Shown here: piece after piece, positions 10,665-22,235 of the stretch
Numbering within the stretch: position 1 is the first letter of the stretch
How the letters are laid out: the number at the start of each line of letters is the position of its first letter
Made by a program: the position numbers and the translations under genes
The notes under the pieces: model-generated
Database searches by the model: none
The model's input: only the letters and a program-made list of their open reading frames with translations
Told to the model about the DNA's origin: nothing
Origin: Blastobasis lacticolella
Lineage: Eukaryota > Arthropoda > Insecta > Lepidoptera > Blastobasidae
Direction: 5' to 3'
DNA length: 64,000 bases
Assembly: GCA_905147135.1 (NCBI GenBank)
Contig: LR990053.1
Span: 11,358,501-11,422,500 of the forward strand

Positions 10665-13600
10665 TCATATATATAGTCCTCCTCATCGTATCCGACGACA
10701 GCGACTCCTTGCAGGCTCCAAAGAATGCAGCTAGATGTTCTAATCCTGGTCCCGGTTATGATAGGCTCTGATGTGACTCGCAAAACCGAATTTTGTCTTG
10801 AAGATCCGGTCACATGAAGCACAGTAGAGTTGTCCAGTTAAGTTGCAAGTGTAATTGTAGGAGGGCTTGGGTCGCGTCTTTCGCAGCTGCCGCTTCTCAA
10901 CGAGATTCTCCAAGCGCATTTGCTCGAATTTTTCGACACTTGTGCGCACAAGATGGCGCCATTCCGGTCTTCGAAGAGCAAGCTCCTCCCAACGGTCACT
11001 TGGAATGCCACAGGCAGTGAGGTGGCGCTTGAGGACGTCCTTATACCGCAAATATTGACCACCCCGCTTCCGTTTTCCGCCAGAGAGTTCCGAGTAGAAC
11101 ACTGCCTTAGGCAACCTACCGTCATCCATGCGTACGACGTGGCCACTCCATCTCAGCTGGTGTTTTATAATAAGGGCCTCAATACCGGGCATCTTTACAC
11201 GACGCAAGACTTCCGTGTTTGGAACACGATCCTGCCACTTAACGCGTAAGATGGATCTCAAACAACGCAGGTGAAATGAATCTAGCTTCTTCATATCGGC
11301 TCTGTAACAGCACCAGGTCTCCGCTGCATACAGTAACGTGGGTAAAACAATGGCTTTATACACCAGTATTTTGGTCTGCAGTTTAAGATCGTGCGACTTC
11401 CAAACACGACTGTTCAGTTTCCCAAACGCTGCCGCTGCATTCGCTATGCGGGCTGGTAACTCTGCTTCTAAGCTGTTGTCACTCCTTATTTGGCTGCCTA
11501 GGTATCTGAATTGCGATACCTCTTCCAGTACTTTATCATTCAGTTTGATAGTGGAACCGTCCGCGCCACAACCTCTAGGTGGTTGTTTAAGGACCTGTGT
11601 CTTTGAAATACTTATAGCAAGGCCAAATTTTCCACACGAAGCATTTAAAGAGCTAATGTACCCTTGAAGCGACTCCATACAGTCAGCCATAAGGCAAACA
11701 TCATCAGCGTAAAGTATGTCCAAGATAGAAAGCTTCGTGATTTGCCGTTTTGCTCTGAAACGAGAAAGGTCAAATACGCTCCTGTCAGTCCTCGAGTTAA
11801 GCTCAATGAGTCCACAGCAGCTTTTAGAGGCATCATGCATCACAGCAGCAAAATACAATGCAAACAAGGTGGGAGCTAAGACGCAGCCCTGTTTTACTCC
11901 GCAAGTCACCAGAAAATCGTCCGAAAATTCATTTTCATGCCCAACTTTCGCCACCATACTGTCATGAAATTGGCGTATCAAGTTTACAAATTTCTCAGGA
12001 CAACCAATTTTTCTCAGCACAATCCACAGAGCCTCACGCGGAACACGATCGAAGGCCTTTTCTAGGTCGACAAAACACATATAAAGGGGACGATGCTGCT
12101 CCAAACTTTTCTCCTGCATTTGCTTCACAACAAAGATGGCATCCACGGTACCCCTATTTGGTCTAAATCCGCATTGGGACTCCGGCAGTAAGGTTTCAGC
12201 AAAGCGAGTAAGTCGGGTATTTATTATATGCGCCAAGATTTTTCCCGCTGATGACAGGAGAGATATGCCTCTGTAAGAACCACATTCTGATATCTCACCC
12301 TTGCCCTTATATAGCTTGCAAATGGACGCATTCTTCCAATCCTGTGGAACAAGTTCGCACTCCCATATCCTTGTTACGATGTCAAACAACCTGTTTCTAA
12401 TATGTGATCCGCCATATTTGTACAATTCCGACGGCAGGCCATCCGATCCCGGCGCTTTACGATTTTTAAGCTTTTGTATAGCCGCTTCAAATTCTTCAAA
12501 CGATGGTGCCTCTGCAAGTTCGTCAACCACAGCCAACTGCTCAATTGCATCTACATAGCTCAAGTCGGTGCTCTGTGAACAAGGGTTAAGGACATCCCTA
12601 AAATGTTCCGCCCATCGGGCCAAGATGTCACGTTGTTCCGTTAACCGACACGTCTTGTCTTTATTGTAGATCGGCGCTATCTTTCTAGATCTTGGGCCAA
12701 AGATAGTCTGCATGCATTCGAAGAATCTACCTATCTGGTTGGTATCTGCATAGAATTGCATCTCATTTGCTTTGTCCATCCACCACTTGTCTTTAAGAGC
12801 ACGCACCTTTATTTTTAGGTCTCGATGAGCCCTGTTTCTCGTAGTGAAATTCGAAGATTGGAGAAGACGTCGGTGAACCTCAATAAGCTTCTTGATTTCC
12901 TTATCAGAGTCATCAAACCAGTCTTGGTTTCTTCTTTTAGGTTTTCCAATTACTTCCGTGGCACTACGGTGTAGGTTATTGGCATATGTGCGCCACACAT
13001 CGTCGACAGATGCATGCTCTGTTACAAGAGCATCAGTAGAAGCAAACGCATCATCCAATGCCTTTCTCATGCTAATATCGTGGACCAATCCAACGCAAGA
13101 CAGCCGTACTGGCACTTTGCATGGGGCTCGACGCGGCGCTTTCAGTTTTAGGCGTAACTTGGATCTGACAAGACGATGATCCGTCCAGCCTTGAGCACCC
13201 CTCATCACACGAGTGATCAATACATCACAAATGTCCCTCTTACGTACGATCACATAATCTAGGAGGTGCCAATGCCTAGATCTTGGGTGCATCCACGTGG
13301 TTTTATATTTTTCAGGCAACCGGAAATATGTATTAGTCAGACACAGATTGTACTGAGCACATAGCGTTAAGAGGTCAAAACCGTTGGCATTACATTTACC
13401 CGTACCGTGACGCCCCAGAACACCGCTCCATGCACTGTAGTCGACGCCAACACGAGCATTAAAATCACCCAGTAAGATGATCTTATCTGCAGAAGGTATA
13501 ACTTCCAGGACTTGACGTAGTTCCTCATAAAACTTTGCCTTCTCTTCATCCGGAGACGGTAACGTGGGCGCATATACACTCACAAGATGAACAAACCTCT

Positions 13601-14840
13601 TATCATTTAGTAGAAGCCGAAGTGTTATTACTCTGTCGCTAATACCCTTTGGCAGCTCAGACAGAGACTTTGCAAGCCTATTTTTAATTGCAAAACCCAC
13701 TCCACTCGATGCTCTCCCGCCAGATGGTTTCCCGCTCCAGAAGTAAGTGTAACCACCGAGCCGCTCACAAAGCTCCCCCGAACCTCTGAGATGTGTCTCA
13801 CTAATTGCAGCAATATCGATGTTGTATCTAGCCAACTCTCTAGCAATAAGCCCAGTTTTCCTCTCTGGACAAGAATTGCGATCGTCATCTAGTAAAGTAC
13901 GGACGTTCCAGGTTCCTATAGTTAGTTTCTTATGTTTTTGAGTTTCGCTTTGCTTCTTTGTATTCTGACCGCATTAAGTTGGTGAACAGGCGACCGCGGT
14001 TTACCACCTGTGCATATCTGAGACGGACTATGTTTAGGCCACCTTTTCTAGGCCCATCCCCGGATTAGGGAAAGCAGAGCGATCCTAAATAGGGCTGCTT
14101 TGTCGTCGAACGTGCTGCCGAACCAGTCCTCCCGTCTCTGTCGAGTTCTGGAGCGACCATCACCGTCCGACCGCCTAACGTGCAGAGCACCAACTAGGGT
14201 TCAGGCACACCATACCTTTACCCCACCATCAGCATTCCATCGCCGCAGGACTTTTAAAGCTCGTAAACCAAGAACGTGCCGGAGTCATCTACGCGTGATA
14301 TATTTAAGTGGATAAGCACTTGCGCAGGAACAGATCCACTCTCTCGTCCACAACTCCCCGTTGCCAGTGGACCGGGTGCCCGATACGACTGGCGGAAAGC
14401 AGAGGATGCAGTGATTGGCCGTACGCCGCTACACGTATCCCGACGTACGCCCTTAAAGGCACATCACAGACGCCCTGCCTGATCGCTGTAGTAGCCGGAT
14501 GCGTATGCCTATCGACGTTGCCCGCCTCTTACACCGTAAAGGTCTTCGTGTGTTTCTGCGGGGGATCACCCGACTTCGATAACTACGTCCACCAAAGGCG
14601 TTCGCAGCACCCATCACTAGGTTTCGCCCACGGGTCGACGTGGTTTACCAGGGTGTGGCCGCTGCACACACAAACAGCTACTTGGAGCCACTAGTGACGA
14701 ACTTATGGAGGTTTGCAGACCAGGCAGCAACTATTACCTGCAAGCAGGTCGACCAACAGTCCTGTAAAGGTACTACTGCTAAACACCCCAATACACCCCA
14801 AACCATATACAATCATAGAACCGTATTGAAAGTAAGAACG
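10665..14840 (-). mobile_element. Near-complete APE-type LINE
   Basis: Encloses the long open frame 10740-13973. Downstream, a short 3' UTR ends in CTCCTCATCGTATCCGACG read on plus, then an (AT)n stretch near 10670, typical of a LINE tail. Upstream, 13974-14840 is GC-richer than its surroundings and probably the 5' UTR or a degenerate ORF1; it contains only short frames. The 5' boundary is approximate, and I did not find target duplications. Element length would be about 4.2 kb. Confidence 0.75.
10740..13973 (-). CDS. LINE endonuclease / reverse transcriptase, open throughout
   Basis: Open frame of 1077 codons, with no stop between TAA at 13974-13976 and 10740. Numbering from ELARYN as residue 1 (TTG at 13835): the endonuclease has GTWNVRTLLD upstream, SETH near 12-15, LLGDFNARVG near 121-130 and TDHRLV near 218-223. 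The RT has APGSDGLPSELY near 461, YRGISLL near 521, QCGFRPNRGTVD near 554, FVDLEKAFD near 588-596 and the catalytic YADD near 709-712. A C2H2-type finger (C-X2-C-X12-H-X4-H) lies at about 1005-1026 close to the C-terminus. All catalytic boxes I can check are present. Oddity: no in-frame ATG precedes the endonuclease; the first lies near residue 182. The RTE-X/CFDP2-like style is recognised, but the clade is unassigned. Lack of decay suggests recent insertion. Confidence 0.85.
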   Translation of the reverse strand, partial: CGQNTKKQSETQKHKKLTIGTWNVRTLLDDDRNSCPERKTGLIARELARYNIDIAAISETHLRGSGELCERLGGYTYFWSGKPSGGRASSGVGFAIKNRLAKSLSELPKGISDRVITLRLLLNDKRFVHLVSVYAPTLPSPDEEKAKFYEELRQVLEVIPSADKIILLGDFNARVGVDYSAWSGVLGRHGTGKCNANGFDLLTLCAQYNLCLTNTYFRLPEKYKTTWMHPRSRHWHLLDYVIVRKRDICDVLITRVMRGAQGWTDHRLVRSKLRLKLKAPRRAPCKVPVRLSCVGLVHDISMRKALDDAFASTDALVTEHASVDDVWRTYANNLHRSATEVIGKPKRRNQDWFDDSDKEIKKLIEVHRRLLQSSNFTTRNRAHRDLKIKVRALKDKWWMDKANEMQFYADTNQIGRFFECMQTIFGPRSRKIAPIYNKDKTCRLTEQRDILARWAEHFRDVLNPCSQSTDLSYVDAIEQLAVVDELAEAPSFEEFEAAIQKLKNRKAPGSDGLPSELYKYGGSHIRNRLFDIVTRIWECELVPQDWKNASICKLYKGKGEISECGSYRGISLLSSAGKILAHIINTRLTRFAETLLPESQCGFRPNRGTVDAIFVVKQMQEKSLEQHRPLYMCFVDLEKAFDRVPREALWIVLRKIGCPEKFVNLIRQFHDSMVAKVGHENEFSDDFLVTCGVKQGCVLAPTLFALYFAAVMHDASKSCCGLIELNSRTDRSVFDLSRFRAKRQITKLSILDILYADDVCLMADCMESLQGYISSLNASCGKFGLAISISKTQVLKQPPRGCGADGSTIKLNDKVLEEVSQFRYLGSQIRSDNSLEAELPARIANAAAAFGKLNSRVWKSHDLKLQTKILVYKAIVLPTLLYAAETWCCYRADMKKLDSFHLRCLRSILRVKWQDRVPNTEVLRRVKMPGIEALIIKHQLRWSGHVVRMDDGRLPKAVFYSELSGGKRKRGGQYLRYKDVLKRHLTACGIPSDRWEELALRRPEWRHLVRTSVEKFEQMRLENLVEKRQLRKTRPKPSYNYTCNLTGQLYCASCDRIFKTKFGFASHIRAYHNRDQD

Positions 14841-14859
14841 AAGTGAGAACGCATAGTAA

Positions 14860-15079
14860 GTAGCTAAAGTAGCTAGAAAACCAGCGTTGTGGTTTGCGTC
14901 AAGCTGCCACAATATTATGCTGAGGAGGGTCCACTTACGCTGGACAAACAATGCTACTGGCAACCTAATAATTGTCTGTGTTCTAGGTTAATACTTACTT
15001 TCTTTTTAATGTTATTGTATTGTAAAATTATGTGTCGTGGCGTCCATTTATAATAAATGTTACTTTCTTTCTTTCTAAA
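14860..15079 (+). repeat. Probable LINE 3'-UTR fragment
   Basis: AGGAGGGTCCACTTACGCTG and TGTGTCGTGGCGTCCATTTA are followed by TAATAAATG and a (TTTC)n tail. The poly(A) signal plus simple tail is the ending expected of a plus-strand retroelement. It abuts the 5' region of the minus-strand LINE. Confidence 0.4.
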
Positions 15080-15730
15080 GCTTCTTAACTTAGACAAGTA
15101 TCGTTTGTGAGTACGTGTGTACCTACGTGTTGTTGACCAATACGACTTTAAGGTTGGCTGGAAGAAATCCCATTGTGGGATTTCCCGCCTTAAAAATTTA
15201 TAAATAAAATTATTTTTGCAGCTCCTGTATTTATTTATTAACCAATAAAAAGTTTACATACATACATACTACGTATATGACGATATGTTTCAATGTCCAA
15301 TAATGACGTAGAAAGATTTATATTTTTTATTCTTTTATATGTAACTAACATATAAAAGACCCGGCGCGACTTCGTTCGCGTAGCGTTCTAACCCTACCGC
15401 CAGTTCTACCCTACCCTACACCTAGCTTACACCTACCCTACATCTACCCTTCACCTACCCTACAACTCCCTTACACCTACTCAACATCTACTCTACAACG
15501 ACTTACCCTTTTTATCTTATTTATAAACCTTCAGTCACCTGAATGTGCAGGTTTCATCAGGATGTTTTGTTTGATAATTTGGAAACAACCATTGTATTTA
15601 CGTTTAAAAAAAAAGGTTAAAAATTATCCCATGTCCGTCTCCTCGTTCTAAGCTACCTTCACACCAATTTTTAGCCAAATCGGTTCAGCCGTTATTAAGT
15701 TATAAAAAGTGTAACTAACACGACTTTTTT
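15080..15730. repeat. Dispersed repeat with CTACCCTACAC minisatellite
   Basis: From 15355, GACCCGGCGCGACTTCGTTC leads into a degenerate pyrimidine-rich array of CTACCCTACAC/CTACCCTTCAC units (about 15395-15510). It ends with AAATCGGTTCAGCCGTTATT and GTGTAACTAACACGAC. Related CCCGG(C/G)...GCAC-type starts occur near 23090 and 56510. The part before 15340 is unassigned AT-rich DNA. Confidence 0.45.
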
Positions 15731-17104
15731 AAATAAATTGAAAATCACACTTATAAACCAGACTTCAACCACAGAATAGGTATTAATACAATGTTACTAT
15801 TTGCAACCATATTCCAAAACAGGCAGCCCACATATAACACACGTATACGCTTGGCAGATTGATGTCTACTGCATTACAGTTTCCTGTGTCATTTGGGAGC
15901 CATTAAGCTAATTATAAGATAGTTCTGCAGCTCTTTACTCAGCTTCTGTCTGCCGACGACTGTATGTATCAATTTAATTAACAGAAGCCTGTCTACTTAA
16001 TTGTTGCTTTGGCAACAGCAGCAGTAGTGTATATTTTAGGAGCATGTCTTAGAAACTGTCTTTTCCAAATCAAAGTATCAATGAGACGGTGTAGTGCTAC
16101 TAAAGGTGTAGTTGTGAAGTGTTACTAAAATGTACAAATACTATTGTATATTAAACATCGAATAAAATCTATTAAAAAACTGTAAAAAGCAAAAAACAAG
16201 CTGGTTCTTGGCTATAAACGCAAATATTCATTTTATTAAAGACCAATTTTATTAGGAAACATTCTATATTTTTATCCTATAAATCTAAAAACAACTCACA
16301 TGATAAAATCCATGGGCTGCAGGTCGTGCCAAAAAATAGAGAAACGTATCCATCCACCCACATACATACACACTCACACAAAACATAACCCACCTCTTGA
16401 CGCAGCCACCCGGCTGCGTCTATCCACTAAACCTCGATATTACACACCTACAAAATAGTTGCATACACTCCCGGGGAAGTTTTCTCTCACGTACGCTTTG
16501 GATGTGGAAATAACTGAAGAAATTTCCGACACTACGGTATCAAGTTCTTCAAGAAGGGCGTTAAATTTTTTTTCTTAGAGGGCAATGCGTGTACAATATC
16601 TCTGGCGTATTAAGAGCAACCATGCCTACTGGAGAGGAATTGGGGCCCCTCCAGCCTATGCCTGAATTCACGTTAGTAGATAAAGGGATAAAGCAGTGTC
16701 TCCAGTCGTGTGTATAACCATCATAAACATAGCTCTAAAAAAAGAAAAAACTTTGATTTTCAAATAAACGCTCTTAGCAGTGCCAGTGTGCTTAAAGTTT
16801 TTGTATATTTTCGACTTAAACGTTATAAACTGAAATCACTTTACTTCCTTACCGGCTTAATATAATGTTATTCCCTTGCGGATAATAGTACCATGATTTA
16901 CGTTGACATTTCTAGACACATAATTTGGACATTGTCGAGCAGGACGTATGACAAACCTACATACATAACGTTACACCTATGTAGGCAGAGACCACATTAT
17001 TCAAGATGATATCGTCGTATAAGCTATCACTCATTGATATAATTGGAGCTAGTAGACATAAATATTCGCGCTTTGACGCCTTTGCAGTGTAAACTAAATA
17101 AAAT
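15731..17104. other. Unassigned; contains one GC-rich hairpin
   Basis: Mostly AT-rich with no useful ORF. At about 16399-16420, GACGCAGCC and GGCTGCGTC form a perfect 9-bp stem with a four-base loop. It follows a CATACATACACACTCACAC tract of the kind seen in retroelement 3' ends. Confidence 0.35.
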
Positions 17105-17245
17105 TATACTTCTTTTCTTTCTTTCTTTAAACCACCAAGGTGGCAAATAAGCTTACGACCTGCCTGATGGTAAGCAGTCACCGCAGCCTACGGACGTTTG
17201 CAATACCAGGGGCATCATCCACGCGTTGCCGACTTAGATAATCTA
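17105..17245 (-). mobile_element. SINE-like repeat with (AAAG)n tail
   Basis: Read on plus: TTTCTTTCTTTAAACCACCA, then GCCTGATGGTAAGCAGTCAC, then ACGCGTTGCCGAC. On the minus strand this ends in an AAAGAAAG tail. The same block occurs in the opposite orientation at 32290-32385. The core resembles SINE-A and repeat G. Confidence 0.6.
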
Positions 17246-19017
17246 TAATGTTAAACTGTAGACATAATCTGTTAAATCTGTCCGACAACAACAATGTTTA
17301 TTATTGCGTAAATGTGCGAATTGCGAAAAAAGCTTAAGGGGATGAAATAGGAGCTGGAAGTTTGTATGCAACTTTTTATTCTGTCAGTAGATTCACTTAA
17401 AACTTGTACAAACGTTTTTGGAAATTTGTCCCCTAAAGGGGCGAAACTGGGGATGGAAGTTTGGAATTCCGAATTTTCTCACTGTCTGTGGTGTCCAATG
17501 GAACGCAGACGAAGACGAGGGCAAAAGCTAGTTTCATATATTTTAGAGCTACTGCTGTCACAACTTACAATCAGGCTACTGTCGAAATAAATGTATGAGT
17601 ACGTATAACGGTAAAATAGACAACCTGCATCGATGTTTACACCACCACAGTTGCAAACTAAACAGAGCTCAAAATTACTTGTAACAATGTGCCATAACTC
17701 AAACATCGAGCTCGACTAACTATGCTAATCGGATAGCAATTAGTTTCGCAAAGACAAAAGTTCCATTGAAATCTAATTTCCGGATATATATTCGCGTTAA
17801 GGTAGTAAAGAAAGTTTTGCCATAATTTTTGTGTGTATTTTTTAAAGTTGGATTTTGAAAGCAAAGGTGGACAAGTTAGGTTCAGATTGTGGTAAAATTA
17901 TTAATTGATATTAATAATTTCATTTTTAACTTTATATTTACTTTGGATTCAGACTTTGGCTGTACATTGTAACTACCTTTGCTTAATTCAATTGTCAATC
18001 ATATTCAAAATTCAAATATTTAAACGTATTCACCATTCAATATTCATCTACCTTTCACGAGGATTGTTGATCCTCTCATTAATTTGTAATTTTTTGCTCA
18101 ACACATTAAAATTCATTTAAAACGAAGTCTACTACCGGAGACAGTAGGCCTGAACAGTTAGTGCCCAATATCGTATGAGGATGGGGCATGTTCGGAAATA
18201 CAGAATAATGAAGTGATTTAGGAGAAAAAATATATATTCCGTTATGTCTATTTTACATGAACAAAGGCTTTAAGTTGTCTTTATATGAAATTTTAAGACA
18301 TACCAAAAATCCGTCAAACCGCATCAGACTAACATTGGTAGATTGAGCCCTAATTCCCTTTTACATTGTGTTTTAATAATATACCTACGTAGAGTATTCT
18401 AATACTAAATTATGTAGTAGGGTGCTCTATCCTGCCATCATAATAAATAGGTCTTACCTTTGAAACTGTATTTTCACACAAATATTGTATATAAACGGTG
18501 GTTATATCATCATTTAAAACTAAAATAAATTTAACTTGGGTAAACTTTTACACTGCATGATATTCTTGTGGCTTCGGTTGTAACTTGTCTTTTCCCCGAT
18601 CTGGGTAAGACCCTGCAAAACCCTTAACGATATTGTAGGAATTCGCTATAAAAAGCAGACTAAGTATTGAGCTTAGCTTAGGAACGCCATACCATAGATA
18701 GTTGCTGAATAGAGTTAGGTAGGTATTTTAATCAAGTCGAGTTGCTATACCTATACCATGTTGAGCCGATGGCATCCATTTAGTTAGCTGTAACATTAGA
18801 TCGAATAGCTACTGATCGAAGTATGGTTGGTATCTATATCTGTAGTACAGAACGTACTAAACCATAGGTACTCACTAAAAAAACACGGCTAAAATACAAA
18901 TAACATAGACGGTTAATATCGTGTACGCGTACAATCTATGTGTAGGCGACTATGGTTTTAGGCGACTCACATTCCCTTTTTAAGGAAAATTGACCAGTCA
19001 TACAGCGACGCTGCAGC
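17246..19017. other. Mostly unassigned AT-rich; degenerate repeat at 17330-17600
   Basis: 17330-17600 carries GGGGATGAAATAGGAGCTGG and TCCCCTAAAGGGGCGAAAC, text typical of a dispersed repeat also hinted at near 23640 and 31150. The short frames here (for example 17905-18120) look like AT-rich noise: Leu/Ile-rich and without domains. Confidence 0.3.
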
Positions 19018-19030
19018 ATGGCTGATACAG
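19018..19030 (+). other. Tentative first coding exon (MADT)
   Basis: GCAGCATGGCTGATACAG followed directly by GTAATT. The ATG has a favourable context and is followed 13 bases later by a donor-like AG|GTAAT. There is no downstream exon in view and no evidence of conservation, so this is a weak guess. Confidence 0.12.
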
Positions 19031-19434
19031 GTAATTTATTTTGGGAAGAAAGTTCGCCTTAATGTCGGCGCGGGGGCAATTTATCTTGGGGCAATTCGCG
19101 TAAAACGCTTATTGGCTGTCACGGCGCACGAGGAGATAACATGATTTATATCCAAGATACTAATTATTTTATTAGATAACACCGCCCTCGTTAAACCGCG
19201 TTAAATCTCTGAGCTCTATGGGTACGGTATTTAACCTCGGCCTGCGTTAGTGTGTGTGCGGAGGCCTACATCGTTAATGGGATAAAGTACTGCGTTCTTG
19301 TCTGTGTTTCATTTTACACCGTTGTCTATTGCTGATTCTTTGTGTTTGTGTTGAAAGTGTGCAAAATATACTCACTGGTTTTAATTCTCTACATGTTTGT
19401 GGTTTATAGTCCGTTTTAAATTTTTTTCGCCGCT
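19031..19434. other. Possible 5' UTR-like stretch
   Basis: Less AT-rich than its surroundings at 19060-19260, followed by a T-rich segment. No TATA box or convincing initiator. Confidence 0.15.
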
Positions 19435-19453
19435 ATGTCAAACTTTGAGGAAG
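19435..19453 (+). other. Tentative first coding exon (MSNFEE)
   Basis: CGCCGCTATGTCAAACTTTG, then AGGAAG|GTAAAA: a start codon, six codons and a donor-like site matching AAG|GTAAA. The continuation exon, if any, was not found to the right. It competes with the similar candidate at 19018. Confidence 0.15.
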
Positions 19454-20324
19454 GTAAAACGTGCGTCTATTACCCAGTAGGTATACCTATAATTACTACT
19501 ATTATAATATATATTTCTATATCTATACTATTAAAAGCGTAAAATAGCCATATTTGTATATTGAAGATGTTGCAGAAAATACCAATTCTACATGTATAAA
19601 ACTATTCTGTCATTCCCACAAAACGACGAATATCACACGCCTGCAATAGGCTTCGACATTCTGAACAAGAGCGGCATAAACAATCCAAAATTTATCGTTA
19701 ATGAACGCCTCCTCTAAGTTTTATTTTTTCCCTTCCTCTGGAGGAATGCCAAATATGTCACCTAAATTTGCGTACAAAATGGGCCCTCTTTGATTCATGA
19801 TCTTATTTTGCTCTGTAATAAAACAATTTCGGGTGTACGGGACCCAGTGCGCGACGCTGCGTCACGTGGCATATTATTACATTGGGGGTAATCATTTTCT
19901 ATAACGTGGTGCGACATACCACCGAGGATGTATCTGTGTGACATAAAAACAGCTTGTTACGGAAGTCATAAACGGGTAATTGGATACGCAATGTGGGTTA
20001 TTGCGGGCGTGGAAAAGGTCGCATGTCGCAATATGTCGTACGACACCAAACAAATCAAACTGATAGGGGACGTTCTTTATACTGTGGTAATAGATAAAGT
20101 ATCTGTTAGATGAAAAGGTTATAAACTCCATATTTGTGTCTACTAATTTTAAGTAAGTCATAGTTCACTTTTTGCATGCACGTGAGGAAGTGTTTGTTTG
20201 TTAGTTTCTTTCTATTTTGTAATCACGTAAAAAGCTGAATGAACGGGTCGCATTTTTAGAACACAGGGTAAGCAAAATAAGAGTATTTTCTGATTGCGAA
20301 CTCTTGCATTATTGACTCGTCATC
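19454..20324. other. Unassigned
   Basis: Overlapping frames on both strands at 19892-20161 have no recognisable domain. No repeat boundary seen. Confidence 0.3.
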
Positions 20325-20560
20325 ATCATAACAGCCGAAGAATAAGGCCTCCCCCAGAGATCCCCACAAAGGCCGGTCCTGAGCCTTCCGCATCCAGCTG
20401 GTACCTGGGATCTTTACCAAGTCGTCGGTCTGTGTGGAAGTCCTACCCAGGCTGCATCTTCCAGTACGTGGTCGCCACTCGAGAACATTCCTGCCCCATC
20501 TGCCATCTATTCTTCGAGCTATGTGCCCACTTCCACCGCCACTTTAGCCTGGCAATCATA
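20325..20560 (-). pseudogene. LINE ORF C-terminal tail (fragment)
   Basis: On minus, the stretch reads HVLEDAAWVGLPHRPTTW and continues as decayed text collinear with the better-preserved plus copy at 59718, which reads GRPPTRWTDDLV...DRSLWRSLGEAY. On plus, the left edge has CATCATCATAACAG, equal to the (ATG)n tail seen there. It is the last part of a LINE pol followed by its microsatellite tail. Confidence 0.65.
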
Positions 20561-22235
20561 TAGGCTATGTCAGTGACCTTAGTTCACTTGTGGGCCTCCT
20601 CGATATTGACTAATAAATACATATTATATTGACATAGCAGATTTGTTCCCTACTGACATAAGCATATCGTATAGTATCGGGCGGTCGTGTAGCATGGTTA
20701 CGTAGATAGTGCCTTCACCGTTCGTATCTTATCTTTCTTCCTATTACATTCCTGACTTTGCGCGACCGCCTGGCGAAAGCGATCATTTTTGAATCTTTGC
20801 TGCTTTAAAATATTATATTCTCGTTTTCTTGAATGCTGGAATCTGTCTAGCAGAAAGTGTTTATTTTTTCTTGCTATTTCCATTTTCTCATGACGATTTT
20901 TCTCTTTGGAGGTCTAATGTAATATTTTATTTTATTTTAGGCTCGAATTTGTCTGCGCCAAAGTGGAAATGGAATGGTGAATGTAAATCAATTTTGAGTT
21001 GCGAAAGTTTTTCAAATTGTTAAATTAAAACATAAATGCAAATATTAAACTATGGGCACATATAAATGGTTAACGAAAGCATGAAGCATTCATCCGCTCT
21101 AGTGGCGTTTGTGATTTATTAAGTGATGCTGTTCAGCCCTAGCAGTTTTGAGGCAACCCTTGTAACCCGCAGACAGGTATTGTGGGGTAGGCAATTAACT
21201 TTTCAGACGGATCTATCCTGGCCGCTCTCGAATAGAGCAATACCACGCTCGTGGCTTTTGTTATTCAAGCCCGGAATTTACGCACGACTTGTACCAAACG
21301 GAGTCCGACGGTTCAGATTTCCCTTTCATATTAACCGTAGGGGAAAATTATTCTGTTCTTTCCCACTGATTAGTTATGGTCAATTCTTGTCGATCGATGA
21401 ATTGTCGTATTTTTTAAATTATGTCTCTCGACCACGAAAGACGTAGGTAATTGAACTTTTTACTAAATTTTATAAAATATTTTACGGTTTTTTTCCGCGT
21501 ACCTCGATTAACGAGTAGCCCGATATTGTGACGCACTTCCATATATCATTGTCACGAAATTGCTGATGAACTGCGAGTGTTGTTAGCTAGCAATAAATCT
21601 AAATTCTACGTACGAGTAGATATGTACGAAGTCTAATGCAGACTCTACAAAGTCAAAGTAATTATTATAATTCGAAAGCAAGCAAGCTAATTAACTAATC
21701 TATTAAATGTAATGACTACACCCTGATGAAGCTCGCTCCACAATGTCTAACCTAGGAAGACCGTTTGACGCAGGAATAAACTAGGTTCCACAGGCCTAAC
21801 ACATACTCCTGCGCAACTACTGATTCGACACTGCCGCTACAACCTGTCCTTATTGATATAGAGAACTAGCCGGTTCTTGTGTTCTCTTGGCTAAGACCAC
21901 AAATATAAAGGCACCCCGTGAGACTGTAGTACCTGTAATATTAAGATCTCCTAATATTAGAGTCGTTGGACAGACTTAATAAAGGCTGTCACACAAAGTA
22001 CTATAAGCCCAATGTTCTAGTAACGCTGAAGACCGCACAAGTGGAGGTGCATCGCGAGGGCTGCGTTATTCAGAGAGACGCATCGCGCTGAAACCACGAC
22101 TATTCAAGTCAAGTGTGAAAGACTGCGGCGGAGGAATATTAGGGACACTACGGCACTAGAGCCATTGGCTATATGGAATGAGACAGTAAACACTCTCTCG
22201 AAGCTCCTCGCAGCCTCCAACGACAGGACTTGTTT
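20561..22235. other. Mostly unassigned; one basic ORF and a possible PLE-related motif
   Basis: A minus frame at 20698-20883 is strongly basic (FQHSRKREYNILKQQRFKND) and of unknown origin. A 107-codon plus frame at 21123-21446 has no domain. At 21495-21530, CGCGTACCTCGATTAACGAG and TAGCCCGATATTGTGACGC resemble the motif at 46760-46800 and more loosely the inverted repeat at 41490. Confidence 0.3.

Noticed and set aside
10814..13579. Many frames of 60-110 codons opposite or overlapping the long LINE ORF
   Set aside because: They are shadows of the 10740-13973 frame and lack their own motifs.
13972..13976. TAATG stop-start overlap as a reinitiation site for the LINE ORF
   Set aside because: The ATG is not in the endonuclease frame and stops after 14 codons, and no ORF ends at this TAA because another stop lies about 30 bases upstream.
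15395..15510. Interstitial telomeric repeat
   Set aside because: The CTACCCTACAC units are not the insect TTAGG/CCTAA repeat. The array is degenerate and sits inside a dispersed repeat.
17905..18120. 71-codon membrane protein
   Set aside because: Leu/Ile-rich text is expected from AT-rich DNA. There is no supporting signal.
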